DNA of 64,000 nt, from contig JADQBB010000002.1 in the NCBI GenBank assembly GCA_016903695.1, positions 1 to 64,000 on the forward strand, written 5' to 3'. Source of the stretch: Chlorogloea purpurea SAG 13.99. Lineage in GTDB: Bacteria > Cyanobacteriota > Cyanobacteriia > Cyanobacteriales > Microcystaceae. The notes below the pieces were generated by a model. The model worked only from the letters and a program-made list of their open reading frames with translations. It made no database searches and was not told where the DNA came from. Within the stretch, counting starts at the first letter, position 1; each line of letters opens with the position of its first letter. Positions 37,297 to 46,456 of this stretch are shown here, piece by piece. The position numbers and the translations under genes were made by a program.

Positions 37297-38613
37297 TCAT
37301 AGTTTTACATTGGCAACTTGTTTGAGATCGACCCGGCGGAGATTAGCACCGATTTTTTTGAATTTGCCTTCTAGGTCTTCATAACCTCGATCGAGATGAT
37401 GTAATCCCTGCACTATCGTCGTACCGTGAGCGGCTAACCCGGCGATGACGAGGGCGGCGGAGGCTCTCAAGTCGGTGGCCATGACGGGCGCGCCGGAGAG
37501 GAAGGGAACGCTTTTGACGAAGGCCACGTTACCTTTGACTTTTATATCGGCTCCCATGCGTTTTAGTTCGGCGACGTGACGCAATCGGTTTTCAAATACG
37601 GTCTCGCTGACGACGCTACTGCCTTCGGCGATGGTTAACAGGGCCATGAATTGGGCCTGCATATCGGTGGGGAAACCCGGGTAGGGCAGGGTTTCTATGT
37701 CGGTGGCCCTCAGTTCTCCTGGAATCAGGCGGAGACGGTTACTGCCCTCTTTAATTACTTTCGGGCCGATGGCTTCTAATTTAGCGATCGCTGAAGTCAA
37801 ATGTTCGGGTACGATGGGGCCGATGATGATTTCCGAACCAGTGATGGCTCCTGCGATCAAAAAGGTGGCCGCTTCCACTCGATCGGGAATGATGGGATAA
37901 TCGGTACTGTGGAGTCGATCGACACCGGTAATCACGATCGTATTCGTCCCCGCCCCGGTGATCTTCGCTCCCATCGAGTTGCAGAATCGAGCTAGATCTT
38001 CCACTTCCGGTTCTTGGGCCGCGTTTTCTACAATCGTTTCCCCTTGGGCCAGAGTGGCCGCCATCATGATCGTTTCCGTGGCCCCGACGCTGGGATAATC
38101 GAGATAAATTTTCGCTCCTTTAAGCCTCCCGTTGCCCGGTACTTGAGCGTGTACCATGCCGTGGTCGATAATTACGTGCGCTCCCATCGCCCGCAACCCC
38201 CTGACGTGAAGATCCACGGGTCTAGCACCGATCGCACAACCGCCTGGTAAGGGTATTTTGGCTTCTCCCTGTCTCGCTAGTAAGGGGCCGATAACGAAGA
38301 AACTGGCTCTTAATTGAGAAACTAAATCGTAGGGGGCTTGAGCTTGTTTTAAATGCCTGCCGTCAAATTCCAGGGCAGACCCATTTCTAACTATATTCAC
38401 TCCTAAAGCGGTGAGAATTTGCCCCATGCTTTCAATATCAGCCAGTGAGGGTACGTTTGAGATCCTACACTCGTCGGCACAAAGTAAAGACCCCGCCATA
38501 ATCGCCAAGGCTGAATTTTTCGCCCCGCTGATCCTTACTTCCCCGCAGAGGGTCTGACCGCCCCGTATCTCTAAATATGGTTGTTCTGATTCTATTTGCA
38601 TGGGTTGATTCAT
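37297..38613 (-). CDS. murA: UDP-N-acetylglucosamine 1-carboxyvinyltransferase
   Basis: A 438-residue enzyme of the first committed step of peptidoglycan synthesis, adding enolpyruvate to UDP-GlcNAc. Lys32 and Asn33 in SGAKNSALA and the catalytic Cys126 in [12 protein letters not shown] are visible. Because Cys is present rather than Asp, fosfomycin binding is expected. The end [20 protein letters not shown] is conserved. Single gene, 35 bp upstream of rubA but divergent in function. Confidence 0.97.
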   Translation of the reverse strand: MNQPMQIESEQPYLEIRGGQTLCGEVRISGAKNSALAIMAGSLLCADECRISNVPSLADIESMGQILTALGVNIVRNGSALEFDGRHLKQAQAPYDLVSQLRASFFVIGPLLARQGEAKIPLPGGCAIGARPVDLHVRGLRAMGAHVIIDHGMVHAQVPGNGRLKGAKIYLDYPSVGATETIMMAATLAQGETIVENAAQEPEVEDLARFCNSMGAKITGAGTNTIVITGVDRLHSTDYPIIPDRVEAATFLIAGAITGSEIIIGPIVPEHLTSAIAKLEAIGPKVIKEGSNRLRLIPGELRATDIETLPYPGFPTDMQAQFMALLTIAEGSSVVSETVFENRLRHVAELKRMGADIKVKGNVAFVKSVPFLSGAPVMATDLRASAALVIAGLAAHGTTIVQGLHHLDRGYEDLEGKFKKIGANLRRVDLKQVANVKL

Positions 38614-38763
38614 TTAAAATACGCCTTCTGGTAATATAATTCTCAAAAATCTTCAGAATATTAGCAAATTTTTGTCTCTTTGGCTAATCTTTTCCTCGAC
38701 GCTCCATAGGAGCTTGACTTATTTTTTAAGCTGCGGTAAGATTACAGATTGTATGTAGAAATT

Positions 38764-38847
38764 GCGGAACTGGCGGAATTGGTAGACGCGCTAGATTCAG
38801 GTTCTAGTGTCTGCAAAGACTTTCGGGTTCAAGTCCCGAGTCCCGCA
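38764..38847 (+). tRNA. trnL-CAG: tRNA-Leu (anticodon CAG)
   Basis: Class II tRNA of 84 nt with no encoded CCA. The anticodon stem CTAGA/TCTAG encloses loop TTCAGGT with anticodon CAG at 38798-38800. The extra arm is the expected size for leucine, and the T arm TCGGG-TTCAAGT-CCCGA is perfect. The acceptor stem pairs 38764-38770 with 38840-38846 except A38768 opposite C38842. The remainder has the usual leucine features. Confidence 0.93.
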
Positions 38848-38933
38848 TTTCATCTGTCAAAGGTGATAAAAATTATACCGGGGTAAAGCTAAAAAACCGA
38901 TTATAAAAGGTTATTTTTAGTTTATTTCTCCTT

Positions 38934-39719
38934 ATGTCCATGATTAGTAGTTTACAGAATACCCTCGTCAAGCAAGTTCGACGGCTTCATCGTAGCAAGG
39001 GCAGACGAGAAGAGAATTTATTTTTAATCGAGGGTACGCATTTACTTCAGACAGCTTGTGAGAGTAATTGTTCCTTAGAAATTCTTTGTTTTACGGAGAA
39101 ATGGCGACAACTGTATCCCCAATTGTCAGAAAATGGGGAAAAAATTAGTAAAAGGGTAGAGTTGGTGACGACGGAGGTTTTAGGAGCGATGGCAACCACC
39201 GTCAACCCCGATGGCGTAATCGCCGTGATCGCGAGAGGTCACGTTCATCCTTCTATAGTTTCTCCTCTACGATTAGGTTTAGTTCTAGAGCGTATTCAAG
39301 ACCCGGGGAATTTAGGGACGATCATCCGTACAGCGGTGGCTACGGGTGTTGATGCCCTATGGTTGAGCGGCGATTCGGTGGAGATAGATAATCCCAAAGT
39401 TTTACGGGCTTCTGCCGGGGAATGGTTTCGCGTACCGATAGCAGTGAGAGAGGATTTATCCTCTCTGATTGAAGATTATAAAAAGGAAGGTGTACGAATA
39501 ATCGCTACTCTGCCAACAGCCCAGAAGACTTATTGGGAAATTGATTGGACTGTACCCAGTCTTATCGTGGTGGGTAATGAGGGAGGGGGTTTATCTAGGG
39601 AGTTAGTATCTCTATGCGACGAAGGGGCTAAAATCCCCTTGGCTAATGGGGTGGAATCTTTGAACGTGGGGATTGCCACGGCGGTCATTCTTTATGAGGC
39701 CCGACGGCAGTGGGGTTAG
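38934..39719 (+). CDS. SPOUT (TrmH/SpoU) RNA methyltransferase
   Basis: A 261-residue 2'-O-methyltransferase for rRNA or tRNA. The N-terminal substrate-binding domain (about 1-110) precedes the SPOUT knot. Motif 1 is in ERIQDPGNLGTIIRTA; motif 2 is LIVVGNEGGGLS; motif 3 is IPLANGVESLNVGIATAVIL. The target base cannot be identified. It lies downstream of tRNA-Leu and is transcribed in the same direction, converging on the GGT gene with one base between stops. Confidence 0.9.
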   Translation: MSMISSLQNTLVKQVRRLHRSKGRREENLFLIEGTHLLQTACESNCSLEILCFTEKWRQLYPQLSENGEKISKRVELVTTEVLGAMATTVNPDGVIAVIARGHVHPSIVSPLRLGLVLERIQDPGNLGTIIRTAVATGVDALWLSGDSVEIDNPKVLRASAGEWFRVPIAVREDLSSLIEDYKKEGVRIIATLPTAQKTYWEIDWTVPSLIVVGNEGGGLSRELVSLCDEGAKIPLANGVESLNVGIATAVILYEARRQWG

Positions 39720-39720
39720 T

Positions 39721-41247
39721 TTAACCGGCGACTCCGTGACGGCGATAATCTCCCGCGCCGCACAGTTGACCTTGTGAAGTTAAACCCACTCCATGGACAC
39801 CCCCGAAGAACAGATTAGTTTCCTGCCAGTGGCAAACTTCGGTAGTGGGGGGTAGGGTTAAAGCGTTGACTATGCTTTCCGGTAGCGGTTCGATGTTGAG
39901 TATATTATTTTCCCAATGGATGCGCGGGTTAGAAATAGCTCGATCGAGCGATTGTCCGAAATCGATTAAATTAGAAATAACTTGTAGAATGGCGGTTCTG
40001 ATGCGATTAGATCCCCCGGAACCTAAAACGAATAGGGGTTCACCGTCTTTTAAGATCATAGTAGGGGACATCATCGATGAGAGACGTTGAGCGGTGGGCC
40101 ATTGGTGGAAGCCGCTTGGATTGAGATCAGCCTCACCCAGCATATTATTCAGCATTATCCCCGTACGGGGAATTGTATAGCCAGACCCTTCTCCATTGGA
40201 TACCGTAACACTGGCGGCGTTTCCTTCCCTATCCATAACGCTGATGTGGGTGGTGCTGCCCCACTTATTGAGATGTTCCGAGATGAATTCAGGGTCGAGA
40301 AATTGAGTTTCTATAGAGTTTTGATAGATATTTTGGTCATATCCTTCTTGCCTTGCGCTATTAGTTAAAGCCATAACTTTAGCCAAAATTTCTATATGTT
40401 CTGAACTTTGATATTCAAGGTTTTTTAAATCAATTTCCTCTAAGACTTTTAAAGCGAAAGCCATTAAAATTCCTCCCGAACTTGGTGGAGGGTTCGTAAT
40501 AATTTCGTAACCCCGATAGGAGATTTTCAGAGGCTGGCGGGGGATAACTTGGTATTCTTGTAAGTCTTCAATTATTAAATGTCCGCCGTCGCTCAAGTCT
40601 TTAATAATTTCCCCGGCAATATTATCTTCGTAAAAAGACCTCAATCCTTCTTCTGCTAGTTGGGTCAAACTATAGGCTAGATCGTTCATATAGCAGCTAT
40701 CACCGGCTTTGAGTAAATTGCCCAACGGTGCATAAACTTTTCTGCTATCGGGGTGTACTGTCATAATCCCATCGAGTAGCTGTAAGGAAAAGGCGTTAAA
40801 ACTCGTAAAAGTAAAGCCATTTCTGGCGTAGTTAATAGCCGGTTGAATAACTTCTCGAAAAGGTAATCTACCTAGCTCCCGATGGGCTTCATAAACTCCT
40901 TTTATCGCCCCCGGTGTGGCGATCGATCCTAAACCTATATGGAATTCTTGAATTGCGCCGCCGAAGTTAAGATAAACCGGGTAAAAATCGAGGTGCTGTA
41001 AAGGTTTTTTCTGGCGGGGAGTTTGACAGAAAAAATCATAAAGTTTATTGACTTTCTCCTTTGTATGAGCTAGCAAAAAGCCACCGCCACCGGGAGAACA
41101 AAGAGTCGATTCAACGACGAAAGCAGCGAGGACAGAGGCACAGGCAGCATCGAAAGCGTTACCGCCCATCTCTAAAATGTGTTGACCGGCTTCTACGGTT
41201 TTCGGGTGTCCCGCGGCGATAATACCTTGTTGTGAAGAGGTCATCAA
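39721..41247 (-). CDS. Gamma-glutamyltransferase family protein
   Basis: A 508-residue Ntn hydrolase that transfers or hydrolyses gamma-glutamyl groups of glutathione and related compounds. The autocatalytic Thr is expected in STTHISVMD at about residue 330, marking cleavage into large and small subunits. The glutamate-binding stretch GSGGSNRI is present. No signal peptide is evident, so it is probably cytoplasmic, in contrast to the periplasmic E. coli enzyme. The start overlaps the lpxD stop by 4 bp (ATGA), implying co-translation. Confidence 0.88.
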   Translation of the reverse strand: MMTSSQQGIIAAGHPKTVEAGQHILEMGGNAFDAACASVLAAFVVESTLCSPGGGGFLLAHTKEKVNKLYDFFCQTPRQKKPLQHLDFYPVYLNFGGAIQEFHIGLGSIATPGAIKGVYEAHRELGRLPFREVIQPAINYARNGFTFTSFNAFSLQLLDGIMTVHPDSRKVYAPLGNLLKAGDSCYMNDLAYSLTQLAEEGLRSFYEDNIAGEIIKDLSDGGHLIIEDLQEYQVIPRQPLKISYRGYEIITNPPPSSGGILMAFALKVLEEIDLKNLEYQSSEHIEILAKVMALTNSARQEGYDQNIYQNSIETQFLDPEFISEHLNKWGSTTHISVMDREGNAASVTVSNGEGSGYTIPRTGIMLNNMLGEADLNPSGFHQWPTAQRLSSMMSPTMILKDGEPLFVLGSGGSNRIRTAILQVISNLIDFGQSLDRAISNPRIHWENNILNIEPLPESIVNALTLPPTTEVCHWQETNLFFGGVHGVGLTSQGQLCGAGDYRRHGVAG

Positions 41248-42290
41248 TGTTGCTGGATTTGTTTTTGCAGTTGTTTGAGAAGTTGATGAATTTCCGGTAA
41301 GCGTTTGTAAAGCGCTGAGACACGCAGAAATTGTTTATTCGGCATAGCGGGACTACCAGAAACTATTTCCCCAGGATTAATATTATTATGTATGCCTGTT
41401 TGTGCCGAGGCTATAGCACCATCCCCGATTTCCGACCCATTGGCCACTCCTACTTGTCCGGCGAGGATAACTCTATTACCGAGTTTTACCCCTCCGGCTA
41501 ACCCCACTTGTCCGGCTAGAGCGCAGTTCTCTCCTATTTGACAACTATGAGCTACATGAACCATGTTATCGAGTTTAGTGTTTCTGCCGATGCGGGTTTC
41601 GCCGGTAGCGGGACGATCGACGGTACTGTTACAACCGATTTCCACGCCGTCTTCTAACACTACATAACCGGATTGTTCCATCTTAAACCAGCCTTCACGA
41701 ACCGGCACGAATCCGAAACCCTCGGCACCGATGACCGCGCCGCTATGGATAACGCAATCGGCACCGATGCGGCTGCGCTCGTGGATGGTGCAGTTAGCGT
41801 GGAGGATGGTGTTAGGGCCGATCGTACTTCCAGGATATATCACCACGTTAGGATGGATACAAGCTTTGTCCCCTATGGTCACTCCCGACTCTATGACCGA
41901 GTGAGCGCCTATGTGTACGTCTTCGCCTACCGTAGCACCCGGGTCGATGACAGCGGTGGGATGGATACCGGCCTTGGGGCGATAGGGCTGATAGAATAAT
42001 TTGATAGCGTGGGCGAAGAGTAGCCGCGGGTCTGGGGTGCTTATCCAAGCGATACCTCGATCGTTCGCCGCCCCTTGTAGAGTAGTGTCCATGGGCAATA
42101 TCAGCGCACCCGCACCAGTTTCGTGAACCATGGAGGCGAATTTAGCTCCCTCGATATAGCTGAGAGTTTCCCCCCTGGCTTCGTCTATGGGAGCTATACC
42201 GGTAATTTCCGGGTTATGATCGGCGTGACCCGTCAGGCTGTTATCTTTGGACAGTGAGCTTAATCGAGCGACTATATCGGCAAATTTCAT
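41244..42290 (-). CDS. lpxD: UDP-3-O-acylglucosamine N-acyltransferase
   Basis: A 348-residue lipid A enzyme adding the N-linked acyl chain. The N-terminal uridine-binding domain (about 1-100) is followed by a left-handed parallel beta helix of hexapeptide repeats (HPTAVIDPGATVGEDVHIGA and following) and a C-terminal helix. The catalytic His lies in DNMVHVAHSCQIGEN. It is the upstream partner of the GGT-like gene with a 4-bp overlap. Confidence 0.95.
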   Translation of the reverse strand: MKFADIVARLSSLSKDNSLTGHADHNPEITGIAPIDEARGETLSYIEGAKFASMVHETGAGALILPMDTTLQGAANDRGIAWISTPDPRLLFAHAIKLFYQPYRPKAGIHPTAVIDPGATVGEDVHIGAHSVIESGVTIGDKACIHPNVVIYPGSTIGPNTILHANCTIHERSRIGADCVIHSGAVIGAEGFGFVPVREGWFKMEQSGYVVLEDGVEIGCNSTVDRPATGETRIGRNTKLDNMVHVAHSCQIGENCALAGQVGLAGGVKLGNRVILAGQVGVANGSEIGDGAIASAQTGIHNNINPGEIVSGSPAMPNKQFLRVSALYKRLPEIHQLLKQLQKQIQQH

Positions 42291-42353
42291 CTGGGAAGTT
42301 AGCGGCTTGGATAGTTGTCAATTTTATAACAAGACGGGGTTAACTTATCCGAT

Positions 42354-42725
42354 TTATGGTTTCTCTACCGCGTATCGCTCCAGTTCAGCTAATGTGACGT
42401 ATTCTAAAGCCCTCGCGTGAGTCGAATCCAGAAACACCGGCGGGGCAACTCCGGCTTTTAAAGCTTCTTCCCAACGGGATGCACAAAGACACCAACAGTC
42501 ACCCGGTTTCAAACCCGGAAATCCATACATCGGTTGCGGTGTGATCAAATCGTTACCTCTGGCTCTGGAAAACTCTAAAAATTCCTGCGTCATCCTTGCA
42601 CAGATAACGTGAGAACCTGTGTCGTATGCGCCGGTGTGACAGTATCCGTCTCGATAAAATCCCGTCACGGGGTCAGTACAACAAGATTTTAAATCTTCTC
42701 CCAGAACGTTTTTTGCGGATGTCAT
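42354..42725 (-). CDS. DUF2237 family protein
   Basis: A 123-residue protein recognised as DUF2237 by its pattern: NVLGEDLKSCCTDPVTGFYR, then CHTGAYDTGSHVICARMT, GNDLITPQPMYGFPGLKPGD, CWCLCASRWEEALKAGVAPP and VFLDSTHARALEYV. There are several conserved Cys residues (16, 17, 29, 42, 77, 79), so metal or redox binding is possible. No activity is known. It is 6 bp downstream of the fructokinase gene on the same strand. Confidence 0.88.
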   Translation of the reverse strand: MTSAKNVLGEDLKSCCTDPVTGFYRDGYCHTGAYDTGSHVICARMTQEFLEFSRARGNDLITPQPMYGFPGLKPGDCWCLCASRWEEALKAGVAPPVFLDSTHARALEYVTLAELERYAVEKP

Positions 42726-42731
42726 GATTTT

Positions 42732-43709
42732 TTACCGTTGATTATGTTTGTGTTTTTCCAAAAAAGTTTCAACTTGTGCGGGGTTGGGTAGAGGATCGAT
42801 CGCACCTGGAGCGGTAGTGACGATCGCACCGACTGCGTTAGCGTAAATTAAAGCTTTCCCGGCGGTTTCTCGATCGGTAAAAACCCTATCCCCCCATTCA
42901 CAGCATTTATGAAGGAATCCGGCGACAAAACCATCACCGGCCCCTGTGGTATCGACGCTTTCAACCTTGAAAGAAGGTACGTCACCGGCAATATTATCAA
43001 AAGCATAACTACAACCTTTCTCACCTCTGGTAACGATAATGGCTCTAACTGATTTTAAAGTATCTTGAATGTGGGTGGGTTGATCGCTCCCGAATAACCA
43101 TTGAGCCTCTTCTTCGGAACATTTAATCACATGAGCTTGAGAGAGGAGATGAAGGATTAGAGGGGTGGCCGCTTCTATATCCGTCCAAAAGACGGGCCTC
43201 CAGTTAATATCTATAAAAACTCTAACGCCATGATCGCGGGACAGATTGAGGGCGTGATAAATGGCTTGACGACTGGCGGGATAAGCTAGTCCCAATGTAC
43301 CGGTAACGAGATATTGAGCGCCATCAAAAAGAGTTTCGGGGATGTTTTGATAATCGGGTTGCGTGTCGGCGAAGTCCTCCGTGGCTATCTCTCCGAAACC
43401 CGCAAAGTGTCTTTCACCCGTATAAGAGCGAGTAACGTAAACTTGTCTCGTCGGTGCGGTGGGATGATATGCAAGACCTGCGGTATTCACACCGATATTA
43501 TTTAATAAATCAGTTAGCTCCCTTCCGACCCTATCTTTCCCCACGCAACCAACAAAGGCCGAGGGAGTGCCCAATTTCACTACTCCACAGGCTACATTAG
43601 CCGGTGCGCCACCGGGATAAGCTGCCCATGAAACGACTTCTTCTAAGGGTGTGCCTAAATCCTCGGCGATCAAATCATAGAGAATTTCCCCTAAACAGAT
43701 TATCGTCAT
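42732..43709 (-). CDS. Fructokinase-like PfkB-family sugar kinase
   Basis: A 325-residue ribokinase-fold kinase. Substrate-binding GGAPANVACGVVKLG is near residue 32. The ATP and catalytic motif VDTTGAGDGFVAGFL (Asp base) is near residue 255. The N-terminus ICLGEILYDLIAED is typical of fructokinase, which phosphorylates fructose released from sucrose; other hexose substrates are not excluded. It is probably co-transcribed with the DUF2237 gene. Confidence 0.87.
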   Translation of the reverse strand: MTIICLGEILYDLIAEDLGTPLEEVVSWAAYPGGAPANVACGVVKLGTPSAFVGCVGKDRVGRELTDLLNNIGVNTAGLAYHPTAPTRQVYVTRSYTGERHFAGFGEIATEDFADTQPDYQNIPETLFDGAQYLVTGTLGLAYPASRQAIYHALNLSRDHGVRVFIDINWRPVFWTDIEAATPLILHLLSQAHVIKCSEEEAQWLFGSDQPTHIQDTLKSVRAIIVTRGEKGCSYAFDNIAGDVPSFKVESVDTTGAGDGFVAGFLHKCCEWGDRVFTDRETAGKALIYANAVGAIVTTAPGAIDPLPNPAQVETFLEKHKHNQR

Positions 43710-43841
43710 CTTCTTTTCTCCGTTATTTCCCTTAGTTTAGCCAAGGGGCCGGGCCGGGAAAATGAGTCGATGGGAGGAGTCAACTGCTGGAATTATCATG
43801 CGTTACGATAAACGGAGTAACTATAGGCTAAAAAGCAATCT

Positions 43842-45239
43842 ATGAGGGATGCCATCACCGAGTATAAAAGCTTACTGACGGATTTGATCGATCGCTACAA
43901 ACACCGGGTAGACTTTCTCACCATACGATTAGAAGAAGCCGAAGGCACGAATATTGTTCTGCGGGGCGATAAAGTGGAAACCATCAGCGAGGCGATCGCG
44001 ATCGGCGGTCAGGTGAGAGCGTGTTACAAAGGAGGCTGGGGATTCGCTTCCTTTAATCAACTGTCGAGTTTGAAAGAGCGATTAGAAGAAGCGATCACGG
44101 CGGCGCGATTGGTGGGCGACGAAGAAACCATATTGGCAGAAGTAGCGCCAGTGCAGATAACCTGTCAGTTACCTTTGACGGGGAGAGACCCCAGATTGGT
44201 ATCCTTGACTCAGAAGAAAGAGTTATGCGATCGTTATAATGAAATACTCAAGAGCTATAACTCCCAAATCGCTACGTGTTCAGTGCGCTACGGTGATAGT
44301 AGCCAGAGAATCCTCCTCGCCACCTCCGACGGCACACTTATAGAACAAAGTTGGACTGACCTGGAAATGCGCTTTTCGGCTACGGCCCGCCAAGGCGACA
44401 GCGTACAAACCGGCAGAGAAACCGTGGGATCTCGCAAGGGTTACGAAGATGTGATGAACTTAGACCAGCAGGTACAAGAGGCGGCGGGGCGGGCCGTATC
44501 AGCTTTAACACTACCGACCGTCAAGGGGAATACTTATCCCATCGTTATCGATCCGATCTTAACGGGATTATTCGTTCACGAAGCTTTCGGGCATCTTTCG
44601 GAAGCGGATATGCTGTACGAGAATCCCGATTTACTAGAAGTGATGAGTATGGGGAAAAGATTCGGCCCCGATAACCTGCAAATTTTCGATGGTGCTTATC
44701 CGACGGGACACCGGGGGAGTTACCTTTATGACGATGAAGGCACGCCCGCCACTACCACCCGATTAATTCAAGATGGCGTGTTAGTGGGGCGTTTACACTC
44801 CAGGGAAACGGCGGGGAAATTGGGAGAGGAAGCCACCGGTAATGCTAGGTGTCTCAATTATCACTATCCGCCGATCGTGCGGATGACCAACACCTGGATA
44901 GAGAGGGGCGATACCCCCGTGGCGGATTTATTCGGTGGCATCAAAGAGGGTGTGTACGCCCGTAACTGGATAGGGGGAATGACTAACGGGGAGATGTTCA
45001 CTTTCACCGCCGGTGAGGCTTGGATGATCCGCAATGGTAAGATAGCGGAACCGGTAAGGGATGTAACTCTATCGGGAAATGTGTTTAAAACTTTGGCTAA
45101 TATCGAAGCCATCGGCGATGATTTCTACTGGGATGAATCGGGCGGCTGCGGTAAAGGGGGACAAAGTGGTTTAGCTGTAGGTTGCGGCGGCCCGTCTTTA
45201 CGTATCCGCGATGTGATCGTGGGAGGCGAGGCAGTTTAA
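43842..45239 (+). CDS. tldD: TldD-family metalloprotease
   Basis: A 465-residue protein. The zinc-binding motif HEAFGH begins at His246, with Asp-rich residues following (SEAD). Other family blocks are RGSYLYDDEGTPATTT and YARNWIGGMTNGEMFTF near the end. TldD normally acts with TldE (PmbA) to cut peptides such as antitoxins or microcin precursors; no tldE is in this window. It heads the run of genes to 49.1 kb. Confidence 0.92.
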   Translation: MRDAITEYKSLLTDLIDRYKHRVDFLTIRLEEAEGTNIVLRGDKVETISEAIAIGGQVRACYKGGWGFASFNQLSSLKERLEEAITAARLVGDEETILAEVAPVQITCQLPLTGRDPRLVSLTQKKELCDRYNEILKSYNSQIATCSVRYGDSSQRILLATSDGTLIEQSWTDLEMRFSATARQGDSVQTGRETVGSRKGYEDVMNLDQQVQEAAGRAVSALTLPTVKGNTYPIVIDPILTGLFVHEAFGHLSEADMLYENPDLLEVMSMGKRFGPDNLQIFDGAYPTGHRGSYLYDDEGTPATTTRLIQDGVLVGRLHSRETAGKLGEEATGNARCLNYHYPPIVRMTNTWIERGDTPVADLFGGIKEGVYARNWIGGMTNGEMFTFTAGEAWMIRNGKIAEPVRDVTLSGNVFKTLANIEAIGDDFYWDESGGCGKGGQSGLAVGCGGPSLRIRDVIVGGEAV

Positions 45240-45316
45240 ACCAAATAAGATTAATATGGGTGGAGTGAACTTTATCGGAATCCACCAGTAGTGATTTCAG
45301 TGGTGAAAGAGGGGTA

Positions 45317-46447
45317 ATGAATCTAAAATTTAACAGGTTAGCTTTATCGAAATTCCTTCGAGATTGGGGAGTGCTAGTGTTTTCCGTGGCTACTTTCACG
45401 CCTTTATTGGTGACTTATCTAGCGGGTTCAGGAACCCGTATAACGGAAACCCAAAACCAACCCCAGCAAAATTCACCACGCAAAGAAGCGGTTTTGCCCG
45501 ATAAAAATCCGTCTCTATCCCCACCTATTCCCATAACAGAAGCTAAAGATAAAGGACGATCACAGATGGCCGCCCTTATACCCACCAAGACTAAATCCGC
45601 CCCCGCCTCTCTCACTTCCGTGAAAACCACCACTAAAAATACCGCCCCACCCACTCCCGTGAAAACCGCGCCCAAACCCCGAACTCACGGGCAGAAAATG
45701 GCGGTTCCGGTCGGCTATACTCCCCCACCATTAGAAATTCGGGTGGCGATCGAGCAAGATATAAATACGGCTTCCGTGGGGGTATCCACTCCGGGATCTA
45801 TATTAGATGCAAATGGGCGCGTTCTCCAATCTATCGCCCCTAATGAAGGGGTTTGGTTGAATCCTACTGCGGGGGGGTTAAGTATGGGTAATACTTCCCT
45901 ACCCCAGATGATATTTATCCAACCGCAAAATAATGGACTGGTTTACGTGAACGATCGTTGGTATCGCGGTAAAGTCTTGGTCATCTCCCAGGGCAGTAGT
46001 CTTCTCGTAGTCAACTACGTCAATTTAGAAGATTATCTCTATAGCGTTGTGGGAAGCGAGATGCACCCCACCGCACCCACAGAAGCTTTAAAAGCCCAGG
46101 CGATCGCTGCTCGTTCCTACGCCCTGGTTCATATTATCCGCCCGGCCAGCCCTTGGTTCAATCTCGGTAATACCCAACGCTGGCAAGTTTATAAGGGCAT
46201 ACAGTCGGAATATAATACGGGTCATCACGCGGTTAACGAAACCGCCGGTCAAATCCTCAGTTATCGCGGTGGTGTGGTGGAATCTCTCTATGCTGCCACC
46301 GATGAAATCGTCTCTTGGGCTCACGGAGGAAAAGGGATGAGTCAAACGGGTGCTTATGACCTTGCCAATCAAGGTTACGATTATCAGCGCATTCTCGGTT
46401 ATTATTATCCCGAAGTCAGTTTAGCCCGTTTAGTTCTACAGCGTTAG
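45317..46447 (+). CDS. SpoIID/LytB-domain protein
   Basis: A 376-residue protein. A hydrophobic segment (LVFSVATFTPLLVTYLAGS, about 19-37) anchors or exports it. A Pro/Lys/Thr-rich linker (about 45-135) follows, then the SpoIID/LytB domain (about 230-360) with EDYLYSVVGSEMHPTAPTEA, LKAQAIAARSYAL and SWAHGGKGMSQTGAYDLA. SpoIID proteins are lytic transglycosylases acting on denuded peptidoglycan. Together with the next gene it looks like an envelope operon; the spacer is 9 bp. Confidence 0.9.
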   Translation: MNLKFNRLALSKFLRDWGVLVFSVATFTPLLVTYLAGSGTRITETQNQPQQNSPRKEAVLPDKNPSLSPPIPITEAKDKGRSQMAALIPTKTKSAPASLTSVKTTTKNTAPPTPVKTAPKPRTHGQKMAVPVGYTPPPLEIRVAIEQDINTASVGVSTPGSILDANGRVLQSIAPNEGVWLNPTAGGLSMGNTSLPQMIFIQPQNNGLVYVNDRWYRGKVLVISQGSSLLVVNYVNLEDYLYSVVGSEMHPTAPTEALKAQAIAARSYALVHIIRPASPWFNLGNTQRWQVYKGIQSEYNTGHHAVNETAGQILSYRGGVVESLYAATDEIVSWAHGGKGMSQTGAYDLANQGYDYQRILGYYYPEVSLARLVLQR

Positions 46448-46456
46448 ACTTAATCT

